A stretch of DNA of 64,000 nt from Diplosphaera chodatii. Lineage: Eukaryota > Chlorophyta > Trebouxiophyceae > Prasiolales > Stichococcaceae. Shown here in pieces: positions 38,748 through 48,722 of the stretch. The stretch spans positions 1,426,001 through 1,490,000 of the forward strand of contig JAALGY010000012.1 of the NCBI GenBank assembly GCA_032358165.1, in the 5' to 3' direction. Every line of letters begins with the position of its first letter. Position 1 is the first letter of the stretch. Under the pieces are notes generated by a model that worked only from the letters and a program-made list of their open reading frames with translations, ran no database searches and was not told the origin of the DNA. A program made the translations under genes and the position numbers.

Positions 38748-38947
38748 CGGTGGTATCTGTTAGGGTCGCATCGCTTCCTGATCTGAGTGCGCCATTTGGC
38801 ACAAGATCCAGCTCGCCTAATAGGTCAAAGTCTGCAAGCAGACAACTGCGTCAGTACATGGGCGCCAATCCATGGGCACTTTGTCACGCTAATTTGCCAA
38901 TCAAAGTGTGCTGGAGTCATACCGGGGATATCAGCGTCGACTGCCAT
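35359..38947 (-). CDS. unrecognised basic, Q-rich, probably nuclear protein
   Basis: I do not recognise the family. On the minus strand the likely start is ATG 38947 (MAVDADIP), spliced in phase to 38831 (DFDLLGELDLVPNGAL). The rest of that exon holds a polyglutamine run and a Ser/Ala/Arg-rich disordered region down to about 38170. Later exons read PPMRRMYTDEDPLAEKLTAE (~38030), EADVSAASHAQPLRSFKRLR (~37640), ELSSGEDDAGDWPEANRRSS (~36930), and an Ala/Arg-rich helix with AAGIDLTGDDS (~36560). The conserved-looking core is GRPWWHRIPGFLPVGAIDNG (~36060-36010), then RNGDTVYVDYLRQFSGEK (~35860-35800) and RKGRWATVGGSKVVS. The C-terminus is KRLTGAAAYKAYDRDKEG, then a run of Lys/Arg that looks like a nuclear or nucleolar signal, with stop at 35359-35361. 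The WWHRIPGFLP block is the best handle for homology searches. Confidence 0.6.
38712..38744. repeat. CTG microsatellite (polyglutamine on the minus strand)
   Basis: A pure CTG run encodes about ten glutamines in the N-terminal region of the minus-strand gene at 35359-38947. Confidence 0.95.
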
Positions 38948-40259
38948 CGGTGCAGCGCTTTGGAGAGTCAAAATCCTTTCCACTTGCGCCCAATGCGCTG
39001 GATGTGCTGCATTCTGCCAGTACTTCAAAGAAGCCTCGCAGGCATTGCCTGTCCTTCAAAGCACGTCGAGATAATTTGGTATCACTGTCACACACTCGCA
39101 GCTCCTGCAGCATGCGGCGTCAAGCCGCTGCTTCTACTTCGATTTGCACGTGGTGACTTGACAGTTCGCACAGCTGCAGACTTATGACTATCGTATTGAT
39201 CACATGCGAACGCAAGCGTCAGTATACTCTTGAGCTGATATGTCTGTGATGGCTTGCGTTATGCCCAAGAACTGCACGCTGTCGAAAGCTGCGGAGCATT
39301 TCAAGCCATGATGTTACGTAATGGGAAATTGGGGGACTGCCAGGTTGCACGGTGACTGGCTCATACTCGCCTTGAATGCATGCATGGCTGCCCCCAGTAT
39401 AAGTCAGATATTACATCCGCTTGTAAATGTGATCGGTCTACGGACTCTGTTACCTGTGCTGATCATAGGGATCGGCAGTATACAGACTGTATCTGCACGC
39501 ACTGATTCAAAGCTCCTGGTAGTCTCCATACCTTCCTCCGGATCAACTGCCGTATATGAGCTTCACAGACGCGCAATGATCATATGAATACTATCAAACC
39601 GTCAGCACCACGTCGCGTGTCAGCGTAGAAAGATAAGGTTGCTGGAAGCTGGGGCAGAGCTGTGCCAAACAAGGGTGGAGTTGCTTCACGCTTGAGCCCA
39701 CGGCTCAAGTGCGCAAACATAAGCTGATCACATCGGGTGATGGCAGTTTCGACGCTGCGCAAGGTCGCTCTACCCTTCACCAACGTTGCCGCATGGTAAG
39801 CTGAGCTGCCCGCTGATACTGGCATTACCTGGATGATCACCTGCATTTTGCTATGTCCAAAGACCGTGTCGATAGCAAGATGTGGCAACCTGTGCAGTGT
39901 TAACCCGCAGGTATACCAGGTGCGGATGTGTGCTGCCTGCGGTCGTAGTAGAAATGCATCCAGCATGCATTCAGGCGTCCAGCACTAGGCACTGGTCAAC
40001 GGTCGGCTTTGAGAGCGTATGGAGAACCGTGCTTGCATGACGATGCAGATGTGCAAAGGGCCATCCGCTGACCACGGCAATTCTGACATCTGGCATCAAA
40101 ACAAGTGTGGCAGATCTGTTTGCACAGAAGGTATGGTGTGCAATGCGTCTCGAGTTGATACGCCAACTGTGCATCACAACACTGCACACACATGTACATT
40201 TCTGTAAGCCGTCGCTTAGTTACCCATCCCAGTGTGCTTCTGTCACCCCCAAATGCTAG
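38948..40259. other. spacer that probably hides the 5' exons of the Mpv17-type gene
   Basis: About 1.3 kb between two divergent genes. The first visible Mpv17 exon begins mid-domain at 40260, so at least one upstream exon should be here. I found no stretch convincing enough to call, and open frames on both strands lack family signal. Confidence 0.4.
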
Positions 40260-42073
40260 GTCATCGAGAAGAAGGAGCACATTGACTTCAAGCGGCATGC
40301 GCTCTTCTGCTGCTTCGGCTTCGGCTATCTCGGCTGCTTCCAGTACTGGCTGTACAACGTCAAATTTGTGCAGGTGAGGGACGTTCTGCAAGGATAGAAG
40401 TAGACCTGCTGGACGGGCAGGCATATACATGTAGTGTGGCTGGCGATGCCAGGTATGATGCTGTCCATCTTCTCGTGCAGTGGTGCACGCCGATCTCAAA
40501 TGTGGTGGGCCATGTGGCGACCGCGCCCTTCAAGGTCTTCCTGGACCAAGCGATCCAGTGCGGCTTCCATGTTCTTGTGTTGCGAGCCAGCCTCTGAGTC
40601 GTGTCATCTTTCGTCCTGTCATCTTGAAAGACTTTCATCTTGAAAGACTTTCATCTTGAAAAACTTTGCGATGATGTAAATGCAGCCACCCCTTCCTCTA
40701 CTTCCCGGTGTTCTACAGCATGAAAGCTGCTGTGGAGCGGAAGCCGCTCAGCTATGCGGTGAGTAATGCAGCCAATGCACGACCTCTGCTAGCAGGCGGT
40801 GCCATGCAAGCACCACAGTGACTCGTCGTCAAGTCCTTAGAGTGACACCCCTGAATCACCCTGGATGTGCTCGTGCCATGTGTAGTGGGATAAGTACAAC
40901 GACGAGATCTGGGAGAGCCTAAAGGCGCTGTGGAGCGTGTGGGTGCCCAGCCAGCTGGTCAACTTCGCCTTCGTCCCGCGCCACTTCCGCGTGCCATGGG
41001 GTGCGGCCGATGGCACGAACTGCATATACTCGTACTTGCACAGATGAATGTCAGTCGTGAGTTCACGTTGCACTGCATTTACGACCATCTCAGGCATCGT
41101 GTTGGCAGCCAGAGCTGGCCGTCCGTGTTTTGCCTGCCTCCGGACAGGGGTCCTGCAGGCAAGACGGGCCTAAGAAGAGAGAAGGAATCCAGTGAGACGC
41201 TGGTTGCCGCCTCTGTGCAGTGGCGATGACCAGCTTCGTGTGGACCATCATCCTGTCGCTGATGCAAGGGCGCTTTGACAACGAGCGGCTGGGCGGCGGG
41301 CAGCAGACAGAGGAGCAGCTGCGCTCGGCGCACTACGCCGCCCTCCAGATCCACGCCGGCATCCCAGTGAGCACCCAAACGCTTGGCGACGAGTGTCATG
41401 ATGTTTGGCGCCATCACGTGTGCCAAGAAGAAAGCATTCTGATGTGCAAGTGGACATGGAGTTCACGGCAAGTACTACCAGCTTTGAAAGGTGTACGTGG
41501 CACCTGCCTGGCACGCAGTTCTGCACACCCAAGTTTTGCACACTGAACTCTTGCCTCAGCAGTATGCTCCCTGTGGCACCCTCCTGGCGATGCACAGGTA
41601 TGGTACTGCCATCTGCAGCCGTCACACAGGCTGTTGAATACACAGTGCGTTTTCCAGTCACAGGGCTCAGAAGGCGCAACGCCAGCGGTGGCCACGACAG
41701 CGGTGGCCAACAAGATCTTCGTGCCGGCGGAGGCCGCCAGCCAGGCAGTCGCACCAGTGAAGACTCCCGCGGCTGACCTGCTGCCACCCAGCGCCGCCGC
41801 AGCCGTCGACCAGGTGTGCTGCGCGGTGCACATGCAGACCAACCTGCCAGCACCTACATCAGCATGCAAATCATTCTTTTGGAGAAGGTGCAGGCACCCA
41901 GGTGCAGGCGTGAATGCGCGGCTCACTCTCTGCAGGACGCGGCACCGGCCGTCAAGTCGTCGAAGTCGCCGCCCAAGGTGTATTCGGTGCTGGAGGTCCG
42001 CCAGGGGCCGCTGGCATTCAGCTTTGGGCCATACAGCATGGCCGCGCGCATGGCGGCCACCATCAGCCGATGA
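40260..42073 (+). CDS. Mpv17/PMP22 family membrane protein, N-terminal exon not found
   Basis: This family spans peroxisomal, mitochondrial or plastid membranes with four helices; its transport role is debated. Exon 40260-40373 (38 codons) reads EKKEHIDFKRHALFCCFGFG and YWLYNVKFVQ. It is followed by WCTPISNVVGHVATAPFKVF (from 40481), HPFLYFPVFYSMKAAVERKP (~40690-40760) and WDKYNDEIWESLKALWSVWV (~40887-40950). SQLVNFAFVPRHFRVPWG and the last helix AMTSFVWTIILSLM (~41222) complete the signature. The W..NF.FVP.H.R pattern is diagnostic of the family. Downstream exons (~41670-41815 and ~41936-42073) add an Ala/Pro-rich extension of about 110 residues ending GPYSMAARMAATISR, beyond the usual family end. 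Confidence 0.88.
40620..40667. repeat. 16-bp unit repeated three times in an intron
   Basis: CATCTTGAAAGACTTT is repeated at 40620-40635 and 40636-40651, with a one-base variant at 40652-40667, in the intron before the exon near 40690. Confidence 0.95.
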
Positions 42074-42585
42074 CCTGCCGCAAATTGCCGGGGCAGGCTG
42101 CCTGCTGGCCTGTATGGCAGGCAGTCATGCAGCATGCGCCACTGACCACTGCAATCTAACCCTCAGCTGAGCAGCCACCTCTGGCAGGCGGATCCGCTAC
42201 AGCCAATGTTCAGCAGCACGGCACGCAATCAGCCTGTATATTTCTTGCAGGCAAGCCAGGAGGTGCACTGGTATGCGGACGACCTAAGTGATTCAGTAGG
42301 TTGATTCCGTCAGGTCTTACTGATGTGCGCATTCACTACCATTTGACTTGAGATCGCATTGCAGCAGCTGACAGGTTGCATGCTTGGAAGGCCACTTCCC
42401 ATCACTTGATGCTGTTGAAAGACATCACTTCCGATGGGCTTGCTGCTTCACTTCTGTACACTACTGAGGGCAGTCTGTAAATGCTGAACAAACCATCCTC
42501 GCACTGTGCTTGGTCGCCTTCACATGACATGTGGGTAGTGAGCTGGAACGGCTTCAAAGACAGAGTCCTGCTGGAGCTCATTCCT
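42074..42585. other. convergent spacer
   Basis: It separates the 3' ends of the Mpv17-type gene and the GFA gene. Nothing supported beyond untranslated flanks. Confidence 0.45.
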
Positions 42586-43167
42586 CTATGCCTTGCGCTT
42601 CTTGTTGCCTTCTGCATAGCAGTTGTGCTCCTTGTGCCACTCGTCAAGGGACTTGGTTGGGTACCCCTGGAAGTGCTCGGCAGGCGGGTCAGACGGCACC
42701 ACAGCCCAGTCTGGCCTGCTCGACAGCATGAGGCACACCAGGCTGCGGGGTTTGGGCAGCTCCGTGTCAATCGCGCTTGCCTGCGGGTGGATCAGGTCTG
42801 GCCAGCGGCTATCAAAGAGCCACAACGCGCTACCACACTTGGGGCAGAAGTGGCGCTCGGCAGGGCTGGTCTTGCCGGACTTGTGGTCCAGGACTGCGTG
42901 GTACAGGGACGTCGTCCCCTCGATCTTCATCGTGTTGTTGTCTGCACCCAGATTGACGGCGGCGCCAGAGGACCCAGCTGTTTTGCGACAGATGGAGCAG
43001 TAGCAGTGCTGGTATGGCACCGGCGTGCGCGACATGACGGTGAACTTGACTGCGCGGCAGTGGCACGACCCGCTGAGTTCCATGCCCACGGACGTCTCTG
43101 TGTCACCGTCAGCAACAGAGGTCGTGGGTACGATGTTTTGCTCAGCAGCTTGCCCAGCCGAGACCAA
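42586..43167 (-). CDS. GFA/CENP-V family zinc protein
   Basis: The family contains glutathione-dependent formaldehyde-activating enzymes and CENP-V; the substrate here is unknown. This is a single open exon of 193 residues from ATG 43167 to the stop at 42586. The zinc ligands are all present: SCHC near residue 33, CYCSICRKT near 53 and HFCPKCGS near 105, in the usual order. Further family-like segments are HAVLDHKSGKTS and GYPTKSLDEWHKEH near the C-terminus, which ends in a Lys/Arg-rich tail GNKKRKA. It is one of the few intronless genes in the window. The length fits a full-length family member, so it is probably functional. Confidence 0.92.
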   Translation of the reverse strand: MVSAGQAAEQNIVPTTSVADGDTETSVGMELSGSCHCRAVKFTVMSRTPVPYQHCYCSICRKTAGSSGAAVNLGADNNTMKIEGTTSLYHAVLDHKSGKTSPAERHFCPKCGSALWLFDSRWPDLIHPQASAIDTELPKPRSLVCLMLSSRPDWAVVPSDPPAEHFQGYPTKSLDEWHKEHNCYAEGNKKRKA

Positions 43168-43617
43168 TGATTAGGCACTGCGTGTGATCTGAGCAGGGAA
43201 TGCTGCTGGGATGTGATGCTGGTCAGCTTCCGTGTGGACCATGCCCTTTGATATCTGACATGGAGAAGCAATCCGATTACTGATGGGCATGCAACGCTGG
43301 ACACCAAAAGGGTATGTGCATGTATACATGCATGGGGCACAGTCACGTAACGCTGGGGCATTCCAAGAAAGATGCTGCCATCATGCTCAGCATGCTTCTT
43401 TGCCCGACAGCAACCGTTCACACTTCGACGTGTAACTCTAAGATTGCGCCCCGCAATTCAGCAACAGTGTCTCTCAGATGCGCAGGATCTGCAGCTCGTA
43501 TCAAAATGTGTGTCACCACCATAGCCCCAACGGATACAGACTGGACGGCGCCAAGAGTCTTCACTGTGGCACCGTCGGCTCTGTTCCAGGATGGCCCGCA
43601 GCAACTTCCTACTGCGT
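43168..43617. other. spacer between the GFA gene and the NRAMP 3' end
   Basis: It holds the promoter side of the GFA gene and the 3' flank of NRAMP. No gene is seen. Confidence 0.45.
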
Positions 43618-46600
43618 TCAATCGCCATTCGACTGGCCATTGAGCAACGGCGCCTTGACGCCTCCGCTGGAAGCTGTCTGCTGGCTGCGCGCTGCCTCTC
43701 TTCGCTCTCGTCGTTGTGGCTCAATGACCAGCCAGCCAATGAAGCTGAGGTACACTCCCACGGCGCAGGCAACGCCGGCAATCGCCCACGGCTTGTCTGG
43801 GATGTGCTTCGCCGCTGTCACCCACACCAAGTACCTGTGTCCGATACAGCAAAGGCGTTATATATGAGCACATGCAAGCACTGCCAATCCCGGCATGTGT
43901 GTCAAACCAGCCGCAGCTTGTTGCCACTCCGCCAGAACCCAAGCGCACCCATTGACGCCGATGATGAAGGACGCCACGACCCAGGCGCCCAGCTGTGTGG
44001 CCAGCGAGTTGACGAAGTGCGACCCCATGAGGCGCCGCGAAGACGTCAGCGTGATCACCTGGCAGCGACACTCTTTGCATGTCGGACAGAAAGTATCCCC
44101 AGGATGAGCACCTGGTGCTGCTCTGCACTTGCTGCCATACACGCCCACCAGCAGCAAGACAAGGTGATGCTGCGCACGTGAGCCTTGAGGCAATGCACAT
44201 GAGGGCTCAGAACTGTAGGCGTGCATGCGCACGCACCGGCACAACGGCAAACGGCAGCTGGATGGACTGCAGGATGTTGAGCCACTGGTTGAGCACATCC
44301 AGCTTGTTGGGCTTGCCCGCCAGCAGCGCCACCAGCAGCGTCGGCGCCAGCGCCACGCTCCGCGTCAGCACGATGCGCTTCCAGGGCGCGACCTGCCGGG
44401 GCAGAACGAGAGGCAACAGGATCAGCAGAGGCCACGCGGGGCACCCGCACGCATCGCTCTGCAGCAGCAGGCATGTGACCAACGACGGAGCCACCACCAT
44501 CGAAAGCGTGCACTAGCAGCAGGGACATATTTTGACGGCAGCTTCTGTGTGTACATCAAGCAGCTGCCTGCGCTACTGCTAGCCTCGACAGTGCCATGCA
44601 TCGTGCAAACACTTCCCAGCATTGGCAACGAATGCAGCAGCACCTGCAGGTTGAGGTAACCGCCCATCACAAACTGGCCCGTGTATGTCCCCGTCATGGT
44701 GCTGGACTGCCCCGCAGCCAGCAGCCCCAGCGCCCAGATCAGTGCCTATGCAGTATGGTACACGTTCTGGGGTTGCTGGCACAACGAGTGATACGCTTCC
44801 TGCTGACAGCTACCACTCTGCGGAAGCAGCATTCCGTCGGGGCACGGTGCACATTGCTGCTGCAGGTTGGAAGCTACTCAGGCTCGTGTCCTTGCTGCTA
44901 GGGTAACAAACCCACCATGGCATGACCAAACTTGTCGCTGATGTACTGGCCTGCATTAGCAAGCCCGATGTCTGCGATGCCCTTACCGAAAAAGGCCTTT
45001 GCAAACACCGTCACCACGCACACCTGCACTTGCACGCTGGCACACAATCAGCTGTTCTGACATGTGCAGTCGCGACACCAGCAGACGCATCAAGATGTGC
45101 CAGAGGGTTCCGCAACTTGAGCTGCTCGGCTCACATTAATGAACAGCGACACAAGGAGCGCCACAGCGGACTCAATGCTGAAGTAACGCATCGCCTCGCG
45201 CTTGCGTGACACATGCCGCCTGGCCAAGCCCCTGCAGCACAAGTGTGGAGAAACTGCCATGTCATGGACTGCTGATCTCCTATGCAACCGTGCCAAGCTC
45301 ACCGGAACGCAGAAAGGGTAGTGTTGAACACGGTAGGGATCGTCACCGATGCATCACCAGTGGACTGACAGCACACGCACCTGCTCTGCACCAGTGCCGA
45401 GTGCAGGTACAGGTTGTGCGGCATGATCACAGCGCCAACAATGCCCACTGCGACTGTCACATACTGCGGCGGGAGCTTCGGGATGATCAACCTCTCGAAT
45501 ATGTGGCCTGCGGATGGGTGTATGTCCCTGCAGCAGAGTGTGTCTCAATGACTGTTTCAGTGGACCAGTCTGTCCGCTGTGCTGCAGGCGATGCCAGTCT
45601 ACTGTTCTGTGCAGGTTAGCCACATCATGTACGTCATGTGTTATGCGCTCCACACAGACTAGCATGAGCGTGCAAAGGGTTGTCAATTCAAAGCAGAATG
45701 TCCCTCACCAAAAGATGTAGCCAAAGGATCCCGCCATGACGGCGATCAGCACTGCGAAAAAGGCCTCGAGCCGCCGAACTCCCAGGCGATCAAGGAAAAG
45801 AAACATGAATGCATCCACCGCTGTGATGACGACACCTGCAGTGATGCGGAGCATGACATCAATGCAGGATCTGCGAAAAGGCTTGGTATGGGCTTAACAG
45901 ATGCCAAACAGCTTCACAGCGGGTTGCCCTTGTGGCATATGAAGCCATGCACCTGCCCACAGTGGAATCTTGCCCAGCGACAGCAGGTTGATGGCAATCG
46001 CAGACCCGATGACCTCCTGGATGTCACTGCCAATGATGGCAATCTCTGCCATGATCCACAGCGTGTACCGCGAAAAGGCCGGGTACTCCTCCCTGTGGTG
46101 CAATATGGATGGAGCTTACTGTTGCATCGTGCTCAATTGTGGAGTAGCGACCGTCGGGTCGCCTGCCTTGCCAGCTGCTGACATAGCAATCGCGCACCTG
46201 CAAAGCTCTGCAAGGTGGCGGCCCGTCGCCACCCCCAGCTTTGCTGAAAGCATCTGCACCCCGTAGCCCTGCGCAACTGAAGCAGAATCAGTTTCGATGA
46301 CCGTTACATGCTGAGCACATAGCCAGCCAACGTGCTGTCAGAAGCAACATGCGCATGGCGCATGGTGTTTTCCCATGCTGACGCAAATCAGGGGCAGGCC
46401 ACAATTGCCAGCGCACGCAATCCGCAGCGCATGAGACATGATGTCAACCAAACTGCTGTTCTGACGCACCATGATGGTGCTCCACATCAGCACCCAAAGG
46501 ATGGTGTACCCCGTTTGCGCGCCGGCCTGGAGGTCGCTCTCCAGGTTGCCAGGGTCGATGTATGCAATGCTCATGAGGAAGCCTGGCCCGGTGAATGCCT

Positions 46601-47068
46601 GTGTGACAAGGGTACAAGGCGGTGACAGACCAGCCGATCAAAGCACCCGGATGATATGCCGGACGTTGCCTTGTGACGTTTGCCACTTCGCCACTGCCCG
46701 TATCGACGCACCCACAAATTGCGCCAGCTGAACCAGTTGCTGGGCAGCTCAGAGCCCTGCCACTCCGGCGCTTCGACGAAGCTGCGTTGCTCATCCGGCA
46801 GGAATGGGAAGTCGGGCGTCTCCTGCCGGTATAGGTCAGCTGACAGATCGGCGGACTCTGCGTGCTCGTCTGCTGGCGGCGGTGCGGAAGCGCCCACAGC
46901 TGCAGCGGGATCACCGCTGCCCTGCGCAATGGGCTGCTGCTCTGTCTGGTGGCCATCTGATCGCAGTAGCAACCTCGACGCGTAATCTGCGAGGTCCTGA
47001 CCTTGCCTGATCAACCAGGCCATGACTGCGAGGGTGTGCCAACGTCCTACATGAAAGTCCCGCGACAC
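43618..47068 (-). CDS. NRAMP-family divalent metal transporter
   Basis: NRAMP proteins move Mn2+, Fe2+ and related ions with protons across plasma, vacuolar or endosomal membranes. The long N-terminus, from ATG 47068 (or in-frame ATG 47023), has an Ala/Pro/acidic region and [20 protein letters not shown]1 carries the metal-binding DPGN in [20 protein letters not shown] (~46570-46510), with [10 protein letters not shown] following. Next come [20 protein letters not shown] and [20 protein letters not shown] (~46085-45975). TM6 has the second metal-binding motif MPHN in [20 protein letters not shown] (~45440-45380). Later helices include [16 protein letters not shown] (~44290-44240) and [20 protein letters not shown]. 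The cytosolic tail ends [13 protein letters not shown], stop at 43618. Both signature motifs are intact. It is divergent from the metallothionein gene. Confidence 0.94.
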
Positions 47069-48025
47069 ACTACACTCATCTGGTACCTCGATGACAACGC
47101 ATGAGCAGCATGTTATGGAAAAAGCTCGAATGTGTTGTCAGCACTGTCATCGGATGCAAGCGGCATGTATCCATGCGCAACATGCGTGCATGAAGCTGAC
47201 TAACACCCGATAGTCGTCGAACTGTTGTCAGCAGAGCCAGTTGTTATACTATCTTTACCAAGGGGTACGGTACAAAAATTCTGCTTATACCCTGATGAGG
47301 ATGCAGACTCTCGTCACATTTCCACGAACGTTCCCCGAGTTGACACTGGTCCATTGGCGGTGAAACTTTCAGCGCGAGCCTGCATCCCATAATCACACTC
47401 TGCACCCCAACGCGCCGTTCGCATCCTGCACATACAACCTATTGGCAGCCCCTTGCGCCCCTCACCAGCTTGTAGCACAGGTGCGAGTCCGTGAGACACC
47501 TAATGTGTCAAATGAACCAGCGTGGCTTCGAGGTGTCGCTGAGCGAGCTGAAGCACGTCCGTGCCGCGTCTCAGCCGTGCATCTGAGGCCTTGTGTTGAA
47601 TTGATAGCATCGGGGCGCGTCCCCTGCTCTTAAAGCGTCGGGCGCCCGAGTGCATGACTGTGTGTGTGTGTGCTGCATAATCGCTCACAGATTTCAATAT
47701 GTAGCGCTCACCGGCTCCGCGCGCTTGTCACCGGCACCCGATCTGACATTACACCTACTGATAGCGGCTTGTGACGGGGACTCGGCTGCCGCGTTGTCGC
47801 TGTTTGAGTTGGAAACCTGTAAGACTTGACTGGGATGTTCCGTTTGAAGTCGAGGGGTCCGACTTGTCTTCTGTCAGTCCTGGGGTTGCTGGTGCTGCGT
47901 ATGCCATCGCCTTGGTGGCAGAAGCGCCGGATTGGTCGACGCTGCGACAGCTCGCCTGAAGCAGAAGCATGTGGTGTAATCACTTTGAACTGATGAAGGT
48001 GTGCTCTGGGCGTGCAGGTCTCAGG
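47069..48025. promoter_or_regulatory. divergent spacer between NRAMP and metallothionein
   Basis: This 957-bp spacer must carry both promoters. It has GTAC, the core of the Chlamydomonas copper-response element, at 47093-47096 and as a close pair at 47265-47268 and 47270-47273. Matches to the animal metal-response core TGCRCNC are at 47401-47407, 47454-47460, and on the minus strand 47648-47654 and 48010-48016. None exceeds chance density clearly, so regulation is a hypothesis. A short TG run lies near 47665. Confidence 0.35.
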
Positions 48026-48349
48026 ATGGGCTGCCCAGCCTGCGGTGATAGCTGCAAATGCCCACCGGGCCAGTGCAAGTGCAACCCGCAAGAGTGCACC
48101 TCCAAGAAGCCGTGCGGCAAGGCCAGCTGCGGGTAGGACCTGTACCGTGGAGGCAGCGCAAACATCGTCGTTTGTATGATGTCTACCTACCGACCAGGCT
48201 GAACTGTATTGCTGTACTTGTCAGCCATGAAGTCAGTGGAGACGTTGAGTGACCACTCCTGATTATATGCCTGGTGCAGCTGCGGCGAGAACTGCAACTG
48301 CGGCGATGAGTGCAAGTGCGGCAAGCCAGGATGCAGCTTAACCCAGTGA
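48026..48349 (+). CDS. metallothionein, two exons
   Basis: The gene encodes a small cysteine-rich protein that chelates Zn, Cu or Cd in the cytosol. Exon 1, 48026-48132, gives MGCPACGDSCKCPPGQCKCN, then PQECTSKKPCGKASC. The intron 48133-48279 starts GTAGGA and ends GTGCAG. Exon 2, 48280-48349, gives CGENCNCGDECKCGKPGCSL, then TQ and a TGA stop. The phase agrees (2 nt + 1 nt making Gly). The product has 58 residues with 15 cysteines in CxC and CxxC pairs and no His or aromatic residues, which is typical of metallothioneins. Each exon encodes one Cys-rich half. An in-frame upstream ATG at 47993 would add 11 residues (MKVCSGRAGLR), but GGATGG at 48026 begins the usual short N-terminus. The gene is divergent from NRAMP. 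Confidence 0.9.
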
Positions 48350-48722
48350 TGCACAACGCTGAAAACTGAACGGCAGACAGCAGGGCGCTGGCATCACCGT
48401 CGCGATGAGTCTTCGCGGACCCTCCAACCATCTGCCAGATCTGCCGCTGGACTGGTGTGTGCGCTGTATCTGTGGGTGACGGGGTACATGTGGTTTATCT
48501 CGAGTGTTTTCCTTGTGATGATATGACAGCAAGAATATGACAGAGAATAATTACGTGTAGAGAACGCGGCCCTTGTGATCCTTTCTCGATGGTATTTCAG
48601 CCCAGAATCGCCATGGTATACGGTATATTGCATGAGCCAGAAAGTTTCGGGCATTGTGAGCATTAGCCATGGTATGCATTCGTGCAGCCACAGCAACTTT
48701 AGGGCTAAACAGCATGTCATTG
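48350..48722. other. convergent spacer
   Basis: It lies between the metallothionein 3' end and the 3' end of the minus-strand gene at 48723. Nothing supported. Confidence 0.45.

Noticed and set aside
38825..39966. Minus-strand open frames upstream of 38947 as further exons of the orphan gene
   Set aside because: ATG 38947 joins in phase to the next exon and gives a sensible start; upstream frames lack matching splice sites or recognisable sequence.
40620..40667. Three-unit repeat as a possible CRISPR-like array
   Set aside because: Units are directly contiguous with no spacers, only three copies, and lie in an intron of a eukaryotic gene.
47069..48025. Metal-response motifs as demonstrated regulatory sites
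   Set aside because: GTAC and TGCRCNC occur at about chance frequency; kept only as a hypothesis in the spacer entry.
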